DNA of 64,000 nt from assembly GCF_004359215.1 (NCBI RefSeq), contig NW_027152030.1, positions 882,504 through 946,503 of the forward strand, read 5' to 3'. This DNA comes from Bremia lactucae. Lineage: Eukaryota; Oomycota; Peronosporomycetes; Peronosporales; Peronosporaceae. Numbering within the stretch: the first letter of the stretch is position 1; each line of letters begins with the position of its first letter. Positions 52,708 through 62,710 of the stretch are shown one piece after another. The notes beneath the pieces were generated by a model. That model ran no database searches. It was not told where the DNA came from and saw only the letters and a program-made list of their open reading frames with translations. A program made the translations under genes and the position numbers.

Positions 52708-54102
52708 CTAGCACTGCGAACTTCTCTTTACAAGAGAAGTCACCAAACTAAAGACGAGTTCTACCTGAACTCTTTCAGACTTAACGAGCGCGCCGTTCGC
52801 CAAACAAATGGTCGCCTCTTCTCGCTTGCCATCCTGGCAAAGCGACTTAAGCATCGCCGATCTCTTTTTTAGAGCCGCGAATTTTACAAATTTTTGTGAT
52901 GCACCCGAATCCAATAGGAAGGTCATCACCTGGTTATAGCCTCCTAATTGAGCGCTATAGACCAGCAGGGTTGAGGTCCGAAATTTTGAGACTTCAGCAA
53001 CTAAGCTACCCATTTGTTCGATAACTCTAGAGTCAGCGTCGGTAGGGCATCCAGCCGCTGCTGCGTCTCGCACGCTGGTTCTTGCCATCACCCTTTGGAA
53101 AAAGGAGTCCTCTTGCTGGGCATCTTCGCCCCAGCAGGGACTCGGGCAGCAGCGAGCCATCAGATGGCCGCGCTTGCCGCATTTATAACAGACAACGTCT
53201 GCATTGCCCAACTCCATAGGAGTGGCATCTGACCTCTCGGCCGACGGCTTATACAAAGCTGTCGCCGAGGCACTATTGTAGAATTGCTCCACAACTAAGG
53301 CAATTCGGATTGCCTCTTCCATCGTCAACGGCACCTTTCTCAAAAGGGCCTGTTGCGATGGGCCATGTCTTAGTCCGTTCGGACCTACGGTAATGAACGC
53401 CAACAGCGAGCGCATCTCTTGCACATAATCTTGCAGAGATCGCTTCGCCTGTCGCGCTCCAAGAAGGCGCCTGAAGCAACACTTCGATGTTCGGCGGCTG
53501 GTACATGGCGCGAATCTTTTCTCAAAGATAGCCCATGTAGGGAACGCCTTACCGTCCACCGTAAGCGCCGAGAAAGCCCACTCTGAGGCCTTACCGCGCA
53601 GATGCGACATGGCGTACGACACAATCCGGCGGTCGTCCTCGATGAGCTGGGCGACACCGCATTGCTCCACGGCTAAAAGTCAGTGGACAATCGTGTGCGC
53701 CACAGTTCCATCGAACTTGGGCGGGTCCATCCGAATGGGCCTCGGCTGATGCGGCCGGGCAGAAAGCATCTCAACAGTCCTGTTGAGAGCCTCGCTCCGA
53801 ACCTGCTCATGCCTCAGCTCATCCTGAGTTTGAGTGACGGACTCCGCCGCAGCATGGCCTTGTGCCTCGGACGCGGCCCTCCGCTTTCCGAGCACGAATG
53901 CCTCAAACTGCTTCAACTGAGCAACATGTTGTTCAGGAGGACTACCCAGGAGCCTGGCCAGGGCTTGTTCACCAAGTCCCTGTGCCATAAGCCCTGCCAC
54001 CTCCCGATGATGTTCAGTGTGCTGGGGAACATGAGCCCAATCAATATTGAGGCTCATCCTCGCGTACACACGCAGAGACGCGGGTCGTGGGAAGGATTTC
54101 AA
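52708..54102 (-). pseudogene. Gypsy B gag-protease with one nonsense codon
   Basis: Two consecutive frames in the same phase (54102-53680 and 53670-52708) are separated by a TGA at about 53682-53680, where the fragment at 25880 has TGG (Trp). The likely start is the Met of MSLNIDWAHV (54057), since the first Met lies only 12 nt from the LTR. Features are a coiled-coil-like N-terminus, PRPIRMDPPKFDGTVAHT at the capsid entry, LRGKASEWAFSALT, FEKRFAPCTSRR, a CCHC knuckle (CYKCGKRGHLMARC), and the protease active site VMTFLLDSGAS in the same frame. Gag and protease are therefore fused. Confidence 0.8.
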
Positions 54103-54113
54103 GTGCTACCAAG

Positions 54114-54656
54114 TGTAGGCGGACACGTCGTAATGCGGCCACGCTCTACTTAGACACACACCCTAGCACAGCGAAGAAGCGGTTTAACCTGCTTCTCTTG
54201 CGTGCAGTGAGGTAGTTGTGGTGGGCGCGCAAGCGACCTCACCCAACACACTAAGTACTCTGGTTAAGTGTCGTCACGGGAGCGGTAATCCGTCTCCTCG
54301 TGCGCACTTACCAAGTAGGAAGTAGTTTTCAGACAAATCATATTTAATAGAATTAAATATGAATACCTATGTTTACCAATTAAAATGTCATCTCTATAGA
54401 TAACACTTAATATGTATTGCGAGTGTATCTTTCTAGATACCTCGCGTAAAGGATGACGCTAGTCGTCACCACGGATGACGCTAGCCGTCATCCCTCTCAA
54501 TGTGAATGCACCCAGGTGCATCACATAGACAAGGGTTGGTCACAAATGTGAGTACTGGGTCTAATTACGATTATTTAGTAATTGACCACCCCCTTAAGCA
54601 CACAAAGTGTACTTAACGGGTACTGCGTAACATTAGGGCAACTTTAGTCCGTTACA
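54114..54656 (-). repeat. Gypsy B 5' LTR (family 1)
   Basis: 543 bp from TGTAAC (54656) to CCTACA (54114), the reference copy for this family. It lacks the ~216-bp insertion seen at 965-1180. The primer-binding-site position follows at 54113 with CTTGGTAGCAC. Outside the element, 54657-54691 resembles the last 35 bp of the same LTR in plus orientation. Confidence 0.85.
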
Positions 54657-55041
54657 TAGAGCGTGGCCGCATTGAGACGTGCCCGCCTACAAAGCAAGTG
54701 TTTTAAAAAGAGCCTTTCTCTGCACGTACTCGTGTTCGTGAAGTGACATGACCCACCACTCGCACTGAAGCAGTGCGAAGCTCGGCAGTGCCACGCTAAA
54801 ATACAATTTAAAGAGGTAATCAAACTAAGTACTCAAACTTGATGCATTTATGTTTTGTTTGCATATCGTCAACTTTTTTTCCGTGGAAAAGTTGAGTTTT
54901 TGCCACACTTTAAAAAAATCGAACCTTCACCTCACCCGCTATGCTTGCAAGATCGATGCTTAAACTGTTGTTTTTCAATTCAGAATTTGAGTTGCAATAA
55001 ATGGAACGAGTTAATAAAACTTAGTGACGCCACCTCCGATC
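54657..55041. other. Intergenic, LTR scrap and 3' flank of SANT-like gene
   Basis: It begins with about 35 bp matching an LTR 3' end in plus orientation (GAGCGTGGCCGCATT). The rest is AT-rich with a small hairpin at 54757-54775 (TCGCACTG, AAG, CAGTGCGA). No gene is seen; it likely includes the 3' UTR of the next gene. Confidence 0.5.
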
Positions 55042-56463
55042 TTATGGTCGAGTGCACAACTGACGTAGCAAAGCGTGAAAATCCTCTCTCTCCTGTTGTC
55101 GCTCCTTGTGCATTTGGGTAAAAACATTCAAGAGCTGTTCTTGTTGCTTTTCTACAAGGGTTTCCATGTAATTTAAGTTTTGATTCGAAATTTCCTGCGG
55201 ATTCCGCTGATGCAATATCGCAAGTAGCATCGCTTGGTTCTGCTTCCGCTCTGCCATTCGCTCTTCCCGCAGTTCATGCATGAGCTGCTCGAATCGAGCA
55301 TTTTGTGCCTCGAGCAATACTTCTACAACCTGTTCATCAATGTGAGATTCCTCCACGTCGTCGACCGCAAACGATGAATTTTTGCTATGATCTTCTTCAA
55401 CCTCTGACTCGTCATCGTCATTGGACGGAGACGGACTGGGAGATCTAGCCACTGACTCGTCCGACGAGGATTCGGACGACACGGACGACTTGCGCAATAT
55501 CCTATGCCCCCGTTTCCGTTTACGACCAGTAGCCGTCACAGTTCCTAAAATTTCTTCTTTCTCGAGAATGCTGCTAATCTTGTGGAACGTTTCGCGGTCA
55601 ATCTCGCAGCCCACGCGTTGGCTTGACTTCGGACTCACGAGCTTTCGTTGTAAGCGAAAGCGTTCCCCCGTGGTATAATCAAACCAGTCTGATCCATCCA
55701 GCGCTTCTAACGCAGTCACACATTGACAAATGAAATTGTACGAATGAATGATGCACCGCTTCTTGGCCGTAATGGAGCCGACCGTTGTATCCTCTGGTCC
55801 CCCAAGGGCCACAAACTTTTGTCGAATCAACCAATTCGGCAACTTTACCTTCTCATCCGGCTCGTTGCCATAGTCAATAAATTCGTCGACGGCATCTTGC
55901 CAGGCACCCACGAACAAAGCCCAATCTTCGGCAGTCCACGCGACTTTGACCGTCTCAACAGAATCCGTCTCCTCTTCGGGCTCGATCGTTTTCTTTTGAC
56001 GTGGAGGACTCCTTTTTGAGGATGCCTTCTTTCGAAAGTCTTTTCCTTTGCGATTTTTTCCGCCTCCGCGACATATGCGATCAAGTCGACGAAAGAGCTC
56101 TTGGCTCACAATGGTCACCCCCTTTTCCTTCTTGCTGTGCACTCGACGAAGCTCGTGCTGCTCGGCCGCCGACAATTCATACCAACCGGGCGTGCCTCGT
56201 TTCAGACTCTTTTTGTTTGTGGCGACAATGAGACGATACGACGTACAAAGTCGATGGTGCTGCCGAGTGACGGACGAAAGGCTTCGTTTATTCGAGCCAG
56301 AGATGACGCAAAAGCGCGCGTGCAACGTGGCACGTTCGCCTGTGGACAGCAAGAGGCGATCCTTTGGGTCGTCCACGACCTCTTCCCACGCGTCCACGAG
56401 GTAATTCAATTCGTCAGAGGCCCAGGCCGAATTGACGCGAGCGCTAGCGGCTGTGAGTGGCAT
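55042..56463 (-). CDS. SANT/Myb-like two-domain coiled-coil protein 1
   Basis: Intronless 473-residue frame. Two similar trihelix/SANT-like domains occupy residues 12-130 (WASDELNYLVDAWEEV near the start, LFRRLDRI at the end) and 175-300 (WTAEDWALFVGAWQDAV, then FHKISSIL). Between and after them are basic stretches suited to nuclear localisation (RKGKDFRKK, GRKRKRGHR), then a Ser- and Asp/Glu-rich segment (320-365). The C-terminus (375-470) is a long Gln/Glu/Arg-rich coiled coil (EQLMHELREERMAERK, LVEKQQEQLLNVF). Probably a DNA- or chromatin-binding nuclear protein that self-associates; this is inferred from the fold only. It is a paralogue of the gene at 56719-58545, on the same strand, 255 bp downstream. 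Confidence 0.85.
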   Translation of the reverse strand: MPLTAASARVNSAWASDELNYLVDAWEEVVDDPKDRLLLSTGERATLHARFCVISGSNKRSLSSVTRQHHRLCTSYRLIVATNKKSLKRGTPGWYELSAAEQHELRRVHSKKEKGVTIVSQELFRRLDRICRGGGKNRKGKDFRKKASSKRSPPRQKKTIEPEEETDSVETVKVAWTAEDWALFVGAWQDAVDEFIDYGNEPDEKVKLPNWLIRQKFVALGGPEDTTVGSITAKKRCIIHSYNFICQCVTALEALDGSDWFDYTTGERFRLQRKLVSPKSSQRVGCEIDRETFHKISSILEKEEILGTVTATGRKRKRGHRILRKSSVSSESSSDESVARSPSPSPSNDDDESEVEEDHSKNSSFAVDDVEESHIDEQVVEVLLEAQNARFEQLMHELREERMAERKQNQAMLLAILHQRNPQEISNQNLNYMETLVEKQQEQLLNVFTQMHKERQQEREDFHALLRQLCTRP

Positions 56464-56718
56464 GATGCGGCGAGAAGGAACGGCTATTTAAGAACTGGTT
56501 GGGGATCCGATTTTTGTTGAAAACGAGAGGGCACATACAAAGAACAAGTACGCACAACTCGATAAGTTTGAATTTGGCCATTTTTCGGAAATGGAAGTGG
56601 GGTACTCGATGCCGAGGGACATATTTAATGCAAGGACTCATCAATGCAGCATTGAATTGAAAGTACCAGCAGACGACTACTACAAAAAGCTACTTAATCA
56701 AATTATGGACTCTTACCC

Positions 56719-58545
56719 TCAGTCTTTTTGTTCGTGGTCAAAATTGACAAGACGACTACTTCCCAGCTCGCGTAGAAGCATTCGAGCTTGTTCACGCTCT
56801 TGCGAATGCTCGTCTTGCAGCTGATTAAACAAACTAAGCAAGTGCTGGCGCTGCTTCTCCACCAATGCTTCCACGAATTGAGACGGCTGATCAGATCTCT
56901 GCGTAGATGAATTGCGCAGCTTGAGCGCTTCCAAAATAATTTCCACATTGTGTTGGCGCTCTTGTCGTCGCTCCTCTTGAAATTCGCCAAGCAGCACCTC
57001 GAATCGCTTTGTCTGGGTGTCTAATAACCGTGATACCCACTTGGCATCGTTTAAATTGGTGCGTCGACGCTTTGGAGGAAAATTCATTACCTTGTCGTCG
57101 TCGGGAGGTTCGACATTGCGGTTGGCTTTCTTATTCAAGTTTTTATAACGAGAGTGGCGAAGTGCCTCTGCATTGGCGCGTCGGCTGGAGCTTTTAGTTC
57201 GAAATGAAGCGTCATCATCATCCACCTCCTTTTCGTCCGATTCTTCGGAAATGGTTTCTGCAATTACTAAGCCTCGAGGCGGGCCTGAATCGAATTTTTC
57301 TTTCGATACTTTTCTGTTGACCTTTTTAGTAACTTCGCCTTTAGTTCGTCCAAGTAATTCATTCAGTGTCGCCGGAGCACGAGGCGCATTGCCCGCTGGT
57401 GTCAGAACAATTTGCTGCGCTTTATCAATTTGCACTAGTTGCTGATACGTATCTTTTTCAATAAACACAGCCTGTTCATTGTGGTGACCATATTTTTTCT
57501 GTAATTCCATTCGTTCTTCAGGTGTCATGCCAAACCAATTCGGACGATCACTTTGCGACGCCAGAGTGCGCAGCACATTGCGCAAGGCTCGAAACGCCAT
57601 CACAATGGCATGTTTCTTGGCACCTGTTGACTGATTCGTACGTGGAGTATTCTTGTCCCCACAAAGTTCGACATACCGTTGATGAATTAATGAATTTAAT
57701 CGAAGTCCTTCGTTTCGGGATGCAAAAGACCCGTCGAATCCCCCATTTGACAATACAGTGACCACCTCGTGCCACGCCATTAAAAGTCGTTGTTCCTCTC
57801 GTTTTGACCACTTGGACGTCATTTTTACCTTAAACTTGCTCTTGCTCTTGGGAGGCGTATAATCTGTGTCGGCAATTCGCTTACGACGCAATTTATTTTT
57901 AATAAAATCATCATCCGACTCACTATCGGACAAGCTGTCGGACTCTAACGGTTCATCACGTTTTGAGTCATTTTCTAAAGAGTTCGTCTTTAAGCTTTCA
58001 GCAGGTGACAAAGGGGGTGACAATGGTGGTGGGGGCGTCTGGCACGACCGAAACATTGGCAATCCAGCAAGTGCCTCGGCCGCGGCCTTCATCTCATCAG
58101 CCATAGAACGCTCTTGTGACTTTGGGTGCAGCTGAAAAGATTCCATTGGAGAAGACGGCGGCGGGGGAGCCTCCTCGCAGATCCGACACAAGAGTTCAAA
58201 CTCGTCCGGCGTGACGGTCACGAGCTCGCCCAGTCGCCCATTCATGCAGCGCAGATCGTCCTGTTGATTCGTCGGTAGCTGAAACCACGTCGGACGTCGA
58301 GCGCGCAAGCTTTCGGCATTGAAAGCGCGAAGAAAGACAAAGGTGCGCACGAGACGCTGACGTTGGGCTTCCACTTCCTGGACCGAGATGGACGCACCGT
58401 CTCGCGGTCGTAGCGCATCAAAACGCGCGCAGAGTTGATGCAACTCCATCTCCGTGATTTCATCACGGTCACGAGGCATGTCTAGTGTTTGTTCCCACGC
58501 TTGCAGCAGCGCTAGCAGCTCGTCGCGTCGCCACCAATGTGCCAT
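56719..58545 (-). CDS. SANT/Myb-like two-domain coiled-coil protein 2
   Basis: Intronless 608-residue frame with the same architecture as its neighbour. Domain 1 is at residues 4-124 (WWRRDELLALLQAWEQTL to FELLCRIC), and domain 2 at 246-375 (WSKREEQRLLMAWHEVV, WFGMTPEERMELQKKYG). The coiled coil is at 500-600 (FEVLLGEFQEERRQERQHN, ALVEKQRQHLLSLFNQL). The linkers are longer: proline runs at 127-131 and 171-178, an acidic Ser-rich part at 195-213, RRKR and PPKRRR basic signals. Each domain has the spaced aromatic/Leu helices of Myb-like DNA-binding folds but is more distant than animal or plant Myb repeats. The ATG at 58545 lies 148 bp from the divergent methyltransferase start, so the two may share a promoter. 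The function is not known. Confidence 0.85.
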   Translation of the reverse strand: MAHWWRRDELLALLQAWEQTLDMPRDRDEITEMELHQLCARFDALRPRDGASISVQEVEAQRQRLVRTFVFLRAFNAESLRARRPTWFQLPTNQQDDLRCMNGRLGELVTVTPDEFELLCRICEEAPPPPSSPMESFQLHPKSQERSMADEMKAAAEALAGLPMFRSCQTPPPPLSPPLSPAESLKTNSLENDSKRDEPLESDSLSDSESDDDFIKNKLRRKRIADTDYTPPKSKSKFKVKMTSKWSKREEQRLLMAWHEVVTVLSNGGFDGSFASRNEGLRLNSLIHQRYVELCGDKNTPRTNQSTGAKKHAIVMAFRALRNVLRTLASQSDRPNWFGMTPEERMELQKKYGHHNEQAVFIEKDTYQQLVQIDKAQQIVLTPAGNAPRAPATLNELLGRTKGEVTKKVNRKVSKEKFDSGPPRGLVIAETISEESDEKEVDDDDASFRTKSSSRRANAEALRHSRYKNLNKKANRNVEPPDDDKVMNFPPKRRRTNLNDAKWVSRLLDTQTKRFEVLLGEFQEERRQERQHNVEIILEALKLRNSSTQRSDQPSQFVEALVEKQRQHLLSLFNQLQDEHSQEREQARMLLRELGSSRLVNFDHEQKD

Positions 58546-58693
58546 TCCAAACTTTCAATTCTTCGGTTGAAAAATCCTTGATTGCATACGTAAGTAAAAC
58601 CCCTCGCGAAAGTGATTCTTCTTGAGGTTTGTAAGTGAGGGATACACCGCGTACTATACGGAATGGTAGAAATTTGCATTAAACGATTCAACT
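58546..58693. promoter_or_regulatory. Shared divergent promoter region
   Basis: 148 bp separate the start codons of the minus-strand SANT-like gene and the plus-strand methyltransferase gene, so this interval must hold both promoters and both 5' leaders. No TATA box or clear oomycete initiator could be assigned by eye. Confidence 0.6.
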
Positions 58694-59598
58694 ATGGCAG
58701 ACACCGTGCAAGTTTTCCCTGAAAAGAATGTTGATAGGGTCGAAGAGACTATTTGCGTGCGTGTGAATGGACAAGATCTGCATTTGACGCTATTAATGGT
58801 ACGAATAGCAATTCCTTAAATTTCGTCGACTCTGTTCAAATTAAATAGCTTTTCATGTCTGCCGTTTGAACCGTGATTGACAGCAAGAAGACGAGCTCGC
58901 GCCGTTATTTTCGGGCGCTGCTTGGGCCGGGACATTATTGTGGGATGCAGCCGTGCACTTAACAAAACGATTTTTAGTTGATTATCACCACGTACTCATT
59001 GACCCAAATAATGACTTGCGTATCTTGGAACTCGGTGCTGGAATGTATGGTTTTCAATCGCCACATTTGTATCATTAAAAGTTGCAATTGACGATTTCAA
59101 TTCAGTGGTGTACCAGGCATGGCAGCACGAGTCGCTGGTGCCAAACATGTCGTGCTCACAGAACAGGACGAGCTATTGCGGCTACTGCACGTTAATTTAA
59201 GTACAAACAGAAAGGTGTTGAACCTTTGTGGTGGCGAAAAGAGCAAGAGCATAGACGGAATTGTGGCAAGACCGCTAAGCTGGGGGATCAAGCAAACAAA
59301 CAAGTACTTAGCGCAATATGCCGATGAAAAGGTGGACGTTGTGCTATCCTGTGACTGTATCTACGAGCCACTATACGGCGACTCTTGGCGCGCGCTGGCC
59401 CAGACGATGGAGCTTCTATGCTTAAAGAATCCAACGTGTGTCGCGCTCGTTGGTGTCGAGCGACGCAATGAGGACGGCATCGATAAGTTTCTAGCATTCA
59501 TCGCCACGCACACAAAACTTCAGTACCGACTGGACGAGGAAGTCATCCACAGTACAAATAATCGATTAGAAGTGTATTATCTCAGTCTTGAAAGATAA
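58694..59598 (+). CDS. METTL21-type protein lysine methyltransferase (3 exons)
   Basis: Exons 58694-58798, 58884-59044 and 59106-59598, with introns of 85 and 61 bp bounded by GT-AG, give a 252-residue protein in one frame. Rossmann-like class I methyltransferase of the Methyltransf_16 group. The entry segment is SGAAWAGTLLWDAAVHLTK (residues 45-63), the S-adenosylmethionine loop LELGAGIGVPG (83-93; intron 2 falls inside it), VVLTEQDE on strand 2, and the post-II motif VVLSCDCIYEPLY (167-179) with the DxxY signature of lysine methylases such as METTL21 and EEF2KMT. The substrate is probably a chaperone or elongation factor, but which one cannot be told. The length fits the family. It converges on the PFK2 gene. 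Confidence 0.85.
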
Positions 59599-59653
59599 TG
59601 GACGGCTAACGTCGAGGTCAGCTAGAGACACTCGCGAAAAAAATCTTTTTTTT

Positions 59654-61978
59654 TTACATAGGGCGGTGCCACACTTCCTCACACTTGTAAGCTTTCGGCG
59701 TGACTTGAATAACCGCGTGCAGCGGAATGTTCAGCGTCGGACACTCTTCCGGGGACTTATTGGTCAAGTAGGCGTACAATACACGCAAAATTGCCTGGTG
59801 GGCTACAATCAAGACGGGCTGATTCATTCGCATGAGTTCGGTAATTACAGGCTCCAGGCGGTGGATAACATCTTGATACGACTCGCCTCGCGGGTATCGA
59901 TAGTGAAGCTTGTTGTTCTTGCGTGCCAGATATTCCTCGGGCATTTCCTCGGCCACTTGCTTGTACGTCATGCCATCACAAATCCCGGCATCAATCTCAT
60001 CAAGCTGCTTCCACTTCACAATCGATCGCCCACGGGCTGCGATCCGTTCGACTGTCATTCCTGTCCGCAGCATTGTCGATGTCCATACCGCGAGTTCCGT
60101 ATCATGGGACGGATAGTACGCGTCGATAAACCGGTCAAGCTGAACCGCATATTGCACGCCCAGTGGACTCAGCGGTGCATCGCCTCCAATGCGCTTCTGT
60201 TTATTGTACATGCTCTCTCCATGGCGACTCAGCCAGATCGGTCGTGGCTTTAGATTCAAATTCGCCATGAGAAACATGATGCGGGACTGCAAGTAGCCAT
60301 ACACTTGGTTGCAAAAGATTTGACGACCGACATCAATGATCTTGATGAATGGAGCGCTCTCAAATTCAGCTTCAAGAGGTTCATAGAGAAATTGGTAGTG
60401 CTGGATGCGATTATTATAGTCAGCTGCTGCCTCCTCCATCGTCTGCCCCGCGTAGTCGGCCGAATTGAGTTTCATTTCATTGATCGAAGACGCAATGAGT
60501 TCAGGATCGTCGCACACCGACTCAATAAACATCATTTCGCACTTGTATCGCTGACGCACTTCGCTTAAAAGCATGTCGCGGCGCTCGCGTGTGACATTCG
60601 TGGCGTCAAAGATGACGCAGTCGCAGTCGTTACTCTCGAGTGCAGCAATTGAGTCCTCGAGACACTTTCTCGACAAATCATTTCGAATCTGAACCGATTC
60701 TTCATTCATCGGATCCCAGAAAGCGTGATTGACGTTCGAACCTACGAGTTTCCGACGATATTCCCCAGTATTAAACGTTCGTGAGTGGTGTCCCATCCAC
60801 GTCAAATGACGGGCTAAGATATGACCAATGTATGTCTTTCCGCGTCCAGGCAGCCCCACGAGAAAGATCATGAGCTTGCCACCGCTACCGTGCTGCATGA
60901 CCGTACGAGGGCCTCGCACCAGCAAGGACCGGTGGCCACCAAGCTGAGCACGACTGTTGTGCTCGTGCGTGACTAAATCGCCCCCAAAGTGCTGCGTCGT
61001 GGCTGCTAGCAGCACGGAATTAGTGATTGCATCGTCCATGTAATTCGTGTACTTAGGCGTCGCCACTTCGGCAGCAACGACGTTCGTACTCGACGCAGCA
61101 ACGCTCAGCAATTCCTCACTCTTGGACCGCGTTAATGTTCCTGCTCTCGGTCTATTGCCATGAGAGCTAGCAGGTCGCTCCTTGACTTCAATGCCATACT
61201 CGGCATCTTCCGTCTCCTGCGGTTGACGATGCGACGGTCGTAATATTGAGGAAGGCGTGGAACCCACAAATGTATTGGAACGAGACTTGACGCCCGGAGA
61301 ATGCTGCGGTCTAAGACCTGGAGACGCGTGATGGCGTAGCTTCATGAGTTCTTCACTGGCCACAGGATTCATTACTGGAAGTCCTTCGTTGGCATCACGG
61401 AGAATGGTATGTAGCGTGTGTTGCAAAGGCTTGGTCTTGGTCTGCGGGTCCACGTACGGGACAATTTTAATGAAATTGTTAAGATTTCCATACTCGTCAG
61501 GCGCAAAGGCAACCTCAGGGTCGTACTGCCACGCTCCGTCCACACAAAACTTGAACAAGTGCGTACCCGGAGCCAGCCACAATTTGACACTAAAGGGCGG
61601 GGCATGGTCGTCCGCTATCTGTTGCTGAAGCGGAATCTGGGAACCCCAACTACTCCATTTGACACAATTATTATGTTAACAGACGGAAATTGATCGTCGG
61701 AGGCGACAAATAATTCGAAAGAGTGCTGCTCACTTATTAAAGGTGCCCGTGACACCCACGGACTCACAAGGGTGGGACCACTTGATCACAGCTGGAAACA
61801 AATGATCTTCTTCCTCAAGAACGTTCACTGGCGACATCTTGAACGGCTCTTCCAGCAAGGGTTTTTGCGAATCCAAGGGTGTCGTCGGTGCACTGTGTTG
61901 GGGGAGGGGCTGACTTAAAAATTGTAAATGGTTGGAAGAAATGTGAAATTGTGACAATGTAGACACAAAATCACACAC
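59654..61978 (-). CDS. CBM48-fused 6-phosphofructo-2-kinase/fructose-2,6-bisphosphatase (2 exons)
   Basis: Exon 1 is 61978-61734 and exon 2 is 61652-59654. The 81-bp intron has GT-AG ends and joins ...GTFN to NSWGSQIP in frame, giving 747 residues. Residues about 60-150 form a CBM48/AMPK-beta-like carbohydrate-binding domain (VIKWSHPCESVGVTGTFN, LWLAPGTHLFKFCVDGAWQ). Residues 150-335 are a Ser/Pro/Arg-rich linker. The 6-phosphofructo-2-kinase half has the Walker A GLPGRGKT at 348-355 and FDATNVTRERRD. The phosphatase half has LSRHGES (His559 as phospho-acceptor), the acidic residue in LDEIDAGICDGMTY and VAHQ (His700). Both active sites look complete, so the enzyme should make and remove fructose-2,6-bisphosphate, the cytosolic switch between glycolysis and gluconeogenesis. 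Confidence 0.92.
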
Positions 61979-62470
61979 TGGCTACGAGGCGGTTAGGTAT
62001 CGTATTGCAAAAGGCTTTATTTGCAGCGAGTTCGGTGGCATGCGATTCAGGCTGAATAGGTCACGTGACGTGGCAACATGAAGATCGACTTTTAAAATTC
62101 TTTTCGACAATTTTCAAAACTTTTTAAGATTGATTTTCTGTAAAGTTCAATAAAATAGCCTTACAAATAAAATTTTATTTTGTGTATTCAAATCTGAGCA
62201 ATTAATTAAGTGAGTCTAGACCCAACCCCGGTTTTTGCTAGGCCCACCCCACCTAAGTTTGAGTTATTCTAATTGGCTGAAATTTATTCCGCTTGTTACG
62301 ATTAAATTGACAATTAGGAATTATACTAAAGGTGACGCAGTGTGCGGGAGAAATCTAAATAATAATATGTATCCAACTGCAAAACCTCGTTGAACTTGCT
62401 TTAATTTTTGCGAGGGCTTACCGCATCTATTTTTCTATCTGAGATAATCCACAAGCCCAGCGTTTGTGTG
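61979..62470. other. AT-rich intergenic, upstream of PFK2/FBPase2 gene
   Basis: No open frame of note. It contains A/T-rich tracts (62090-62220) and presumably the promoter of the minus-strand gene. It marks the end of the host gene island before transposon fragments. Confidence 0.5.
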
Positions 62471-62472
62471 TG

Positions 62473-62710
62473 TCATGGTCGACTATGATAGATACTTGCT
62501 GCTGCATGATTTCGGGCAAATGGAACGGGTACCAGCTGGGAACGAGGCTCCCAGCTGTCATGCGAAGGTGGATAACCGCGCCAGCGAGCTAGATAACTGG
62601 TTCGCTGCCTCATCACATCGCGGTGGCTTTGAATACGTTCTACAAGGGAACGTTGACCACCGTGAGTATCCACCAATGGTTGTGGCAGAGGAGGAAATAT
62701 TACATCCGAG
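62473..62710 (-). pseudogene. Gypsy chromodomain fragment
   Basis: A minus-strand frame of about 80 codons reads SLVERIQSHRDVM, then YLARWRGYPPSHDSWEP, the chromodomain signature (aromatic-W-x-G-Y-x-x-x-x-x-S-W-E-P). In chromovirus Gypsy elements this lies at the C-terminus of integrase and directs insertion to modified histones. No integrase core is attached here. The other Gypsy families in this window show no chromodomain. Confidence 0.65.

Larger units (their letters stand above)
46649..54656 (-). mobile_element. Gypsy element B, nearly full length
   Basis: Minus-strand order: 5' LTR (54656-54114), primer-binding-site position (from 54113, CTTGGTAGCAC), gag (54057/54102-52708) with protease, linker and RT-RNase H-integrase (52700-48391), integrase tail (to about 48280), a 1.5-kb zone bearing antisense ORFs (48190-46898), a leader, the polypurine tract (about 46768-46780) and the first 118 bp of the 3' LTR (46766-46649). 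The order is that of Ty3/Gypsy (RT before integrase). The element has a nonsense codon in gag, several frameshifts in the linker and a sequencing gap, so it appears inactive as assembled. It is a close relative of A3. Confidence 0.85.

Noticed and set aside
55421..56520. Several plus-strand frames of 76-139 codons
   Set aside because: Antisense shadows of the SANT-like gene 1, whose domain structure and paralogue support the minus strand.
56444..56644. 66-codon minus-strand frame with a signal-peptide-like hydrophobic stretch
   Set aside because: It overlaps the start of the SANT-like gene 1 in another frame, is short and sits where the promoter and 5' leader are expected; no mature effector-like region follows.
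59588..60253. 221-codon plus-strand frame
   Set aside because: Shadow of the fructose-2,6-bisphosphatase domain on the minus strand, whose catalytic motifs are intact.
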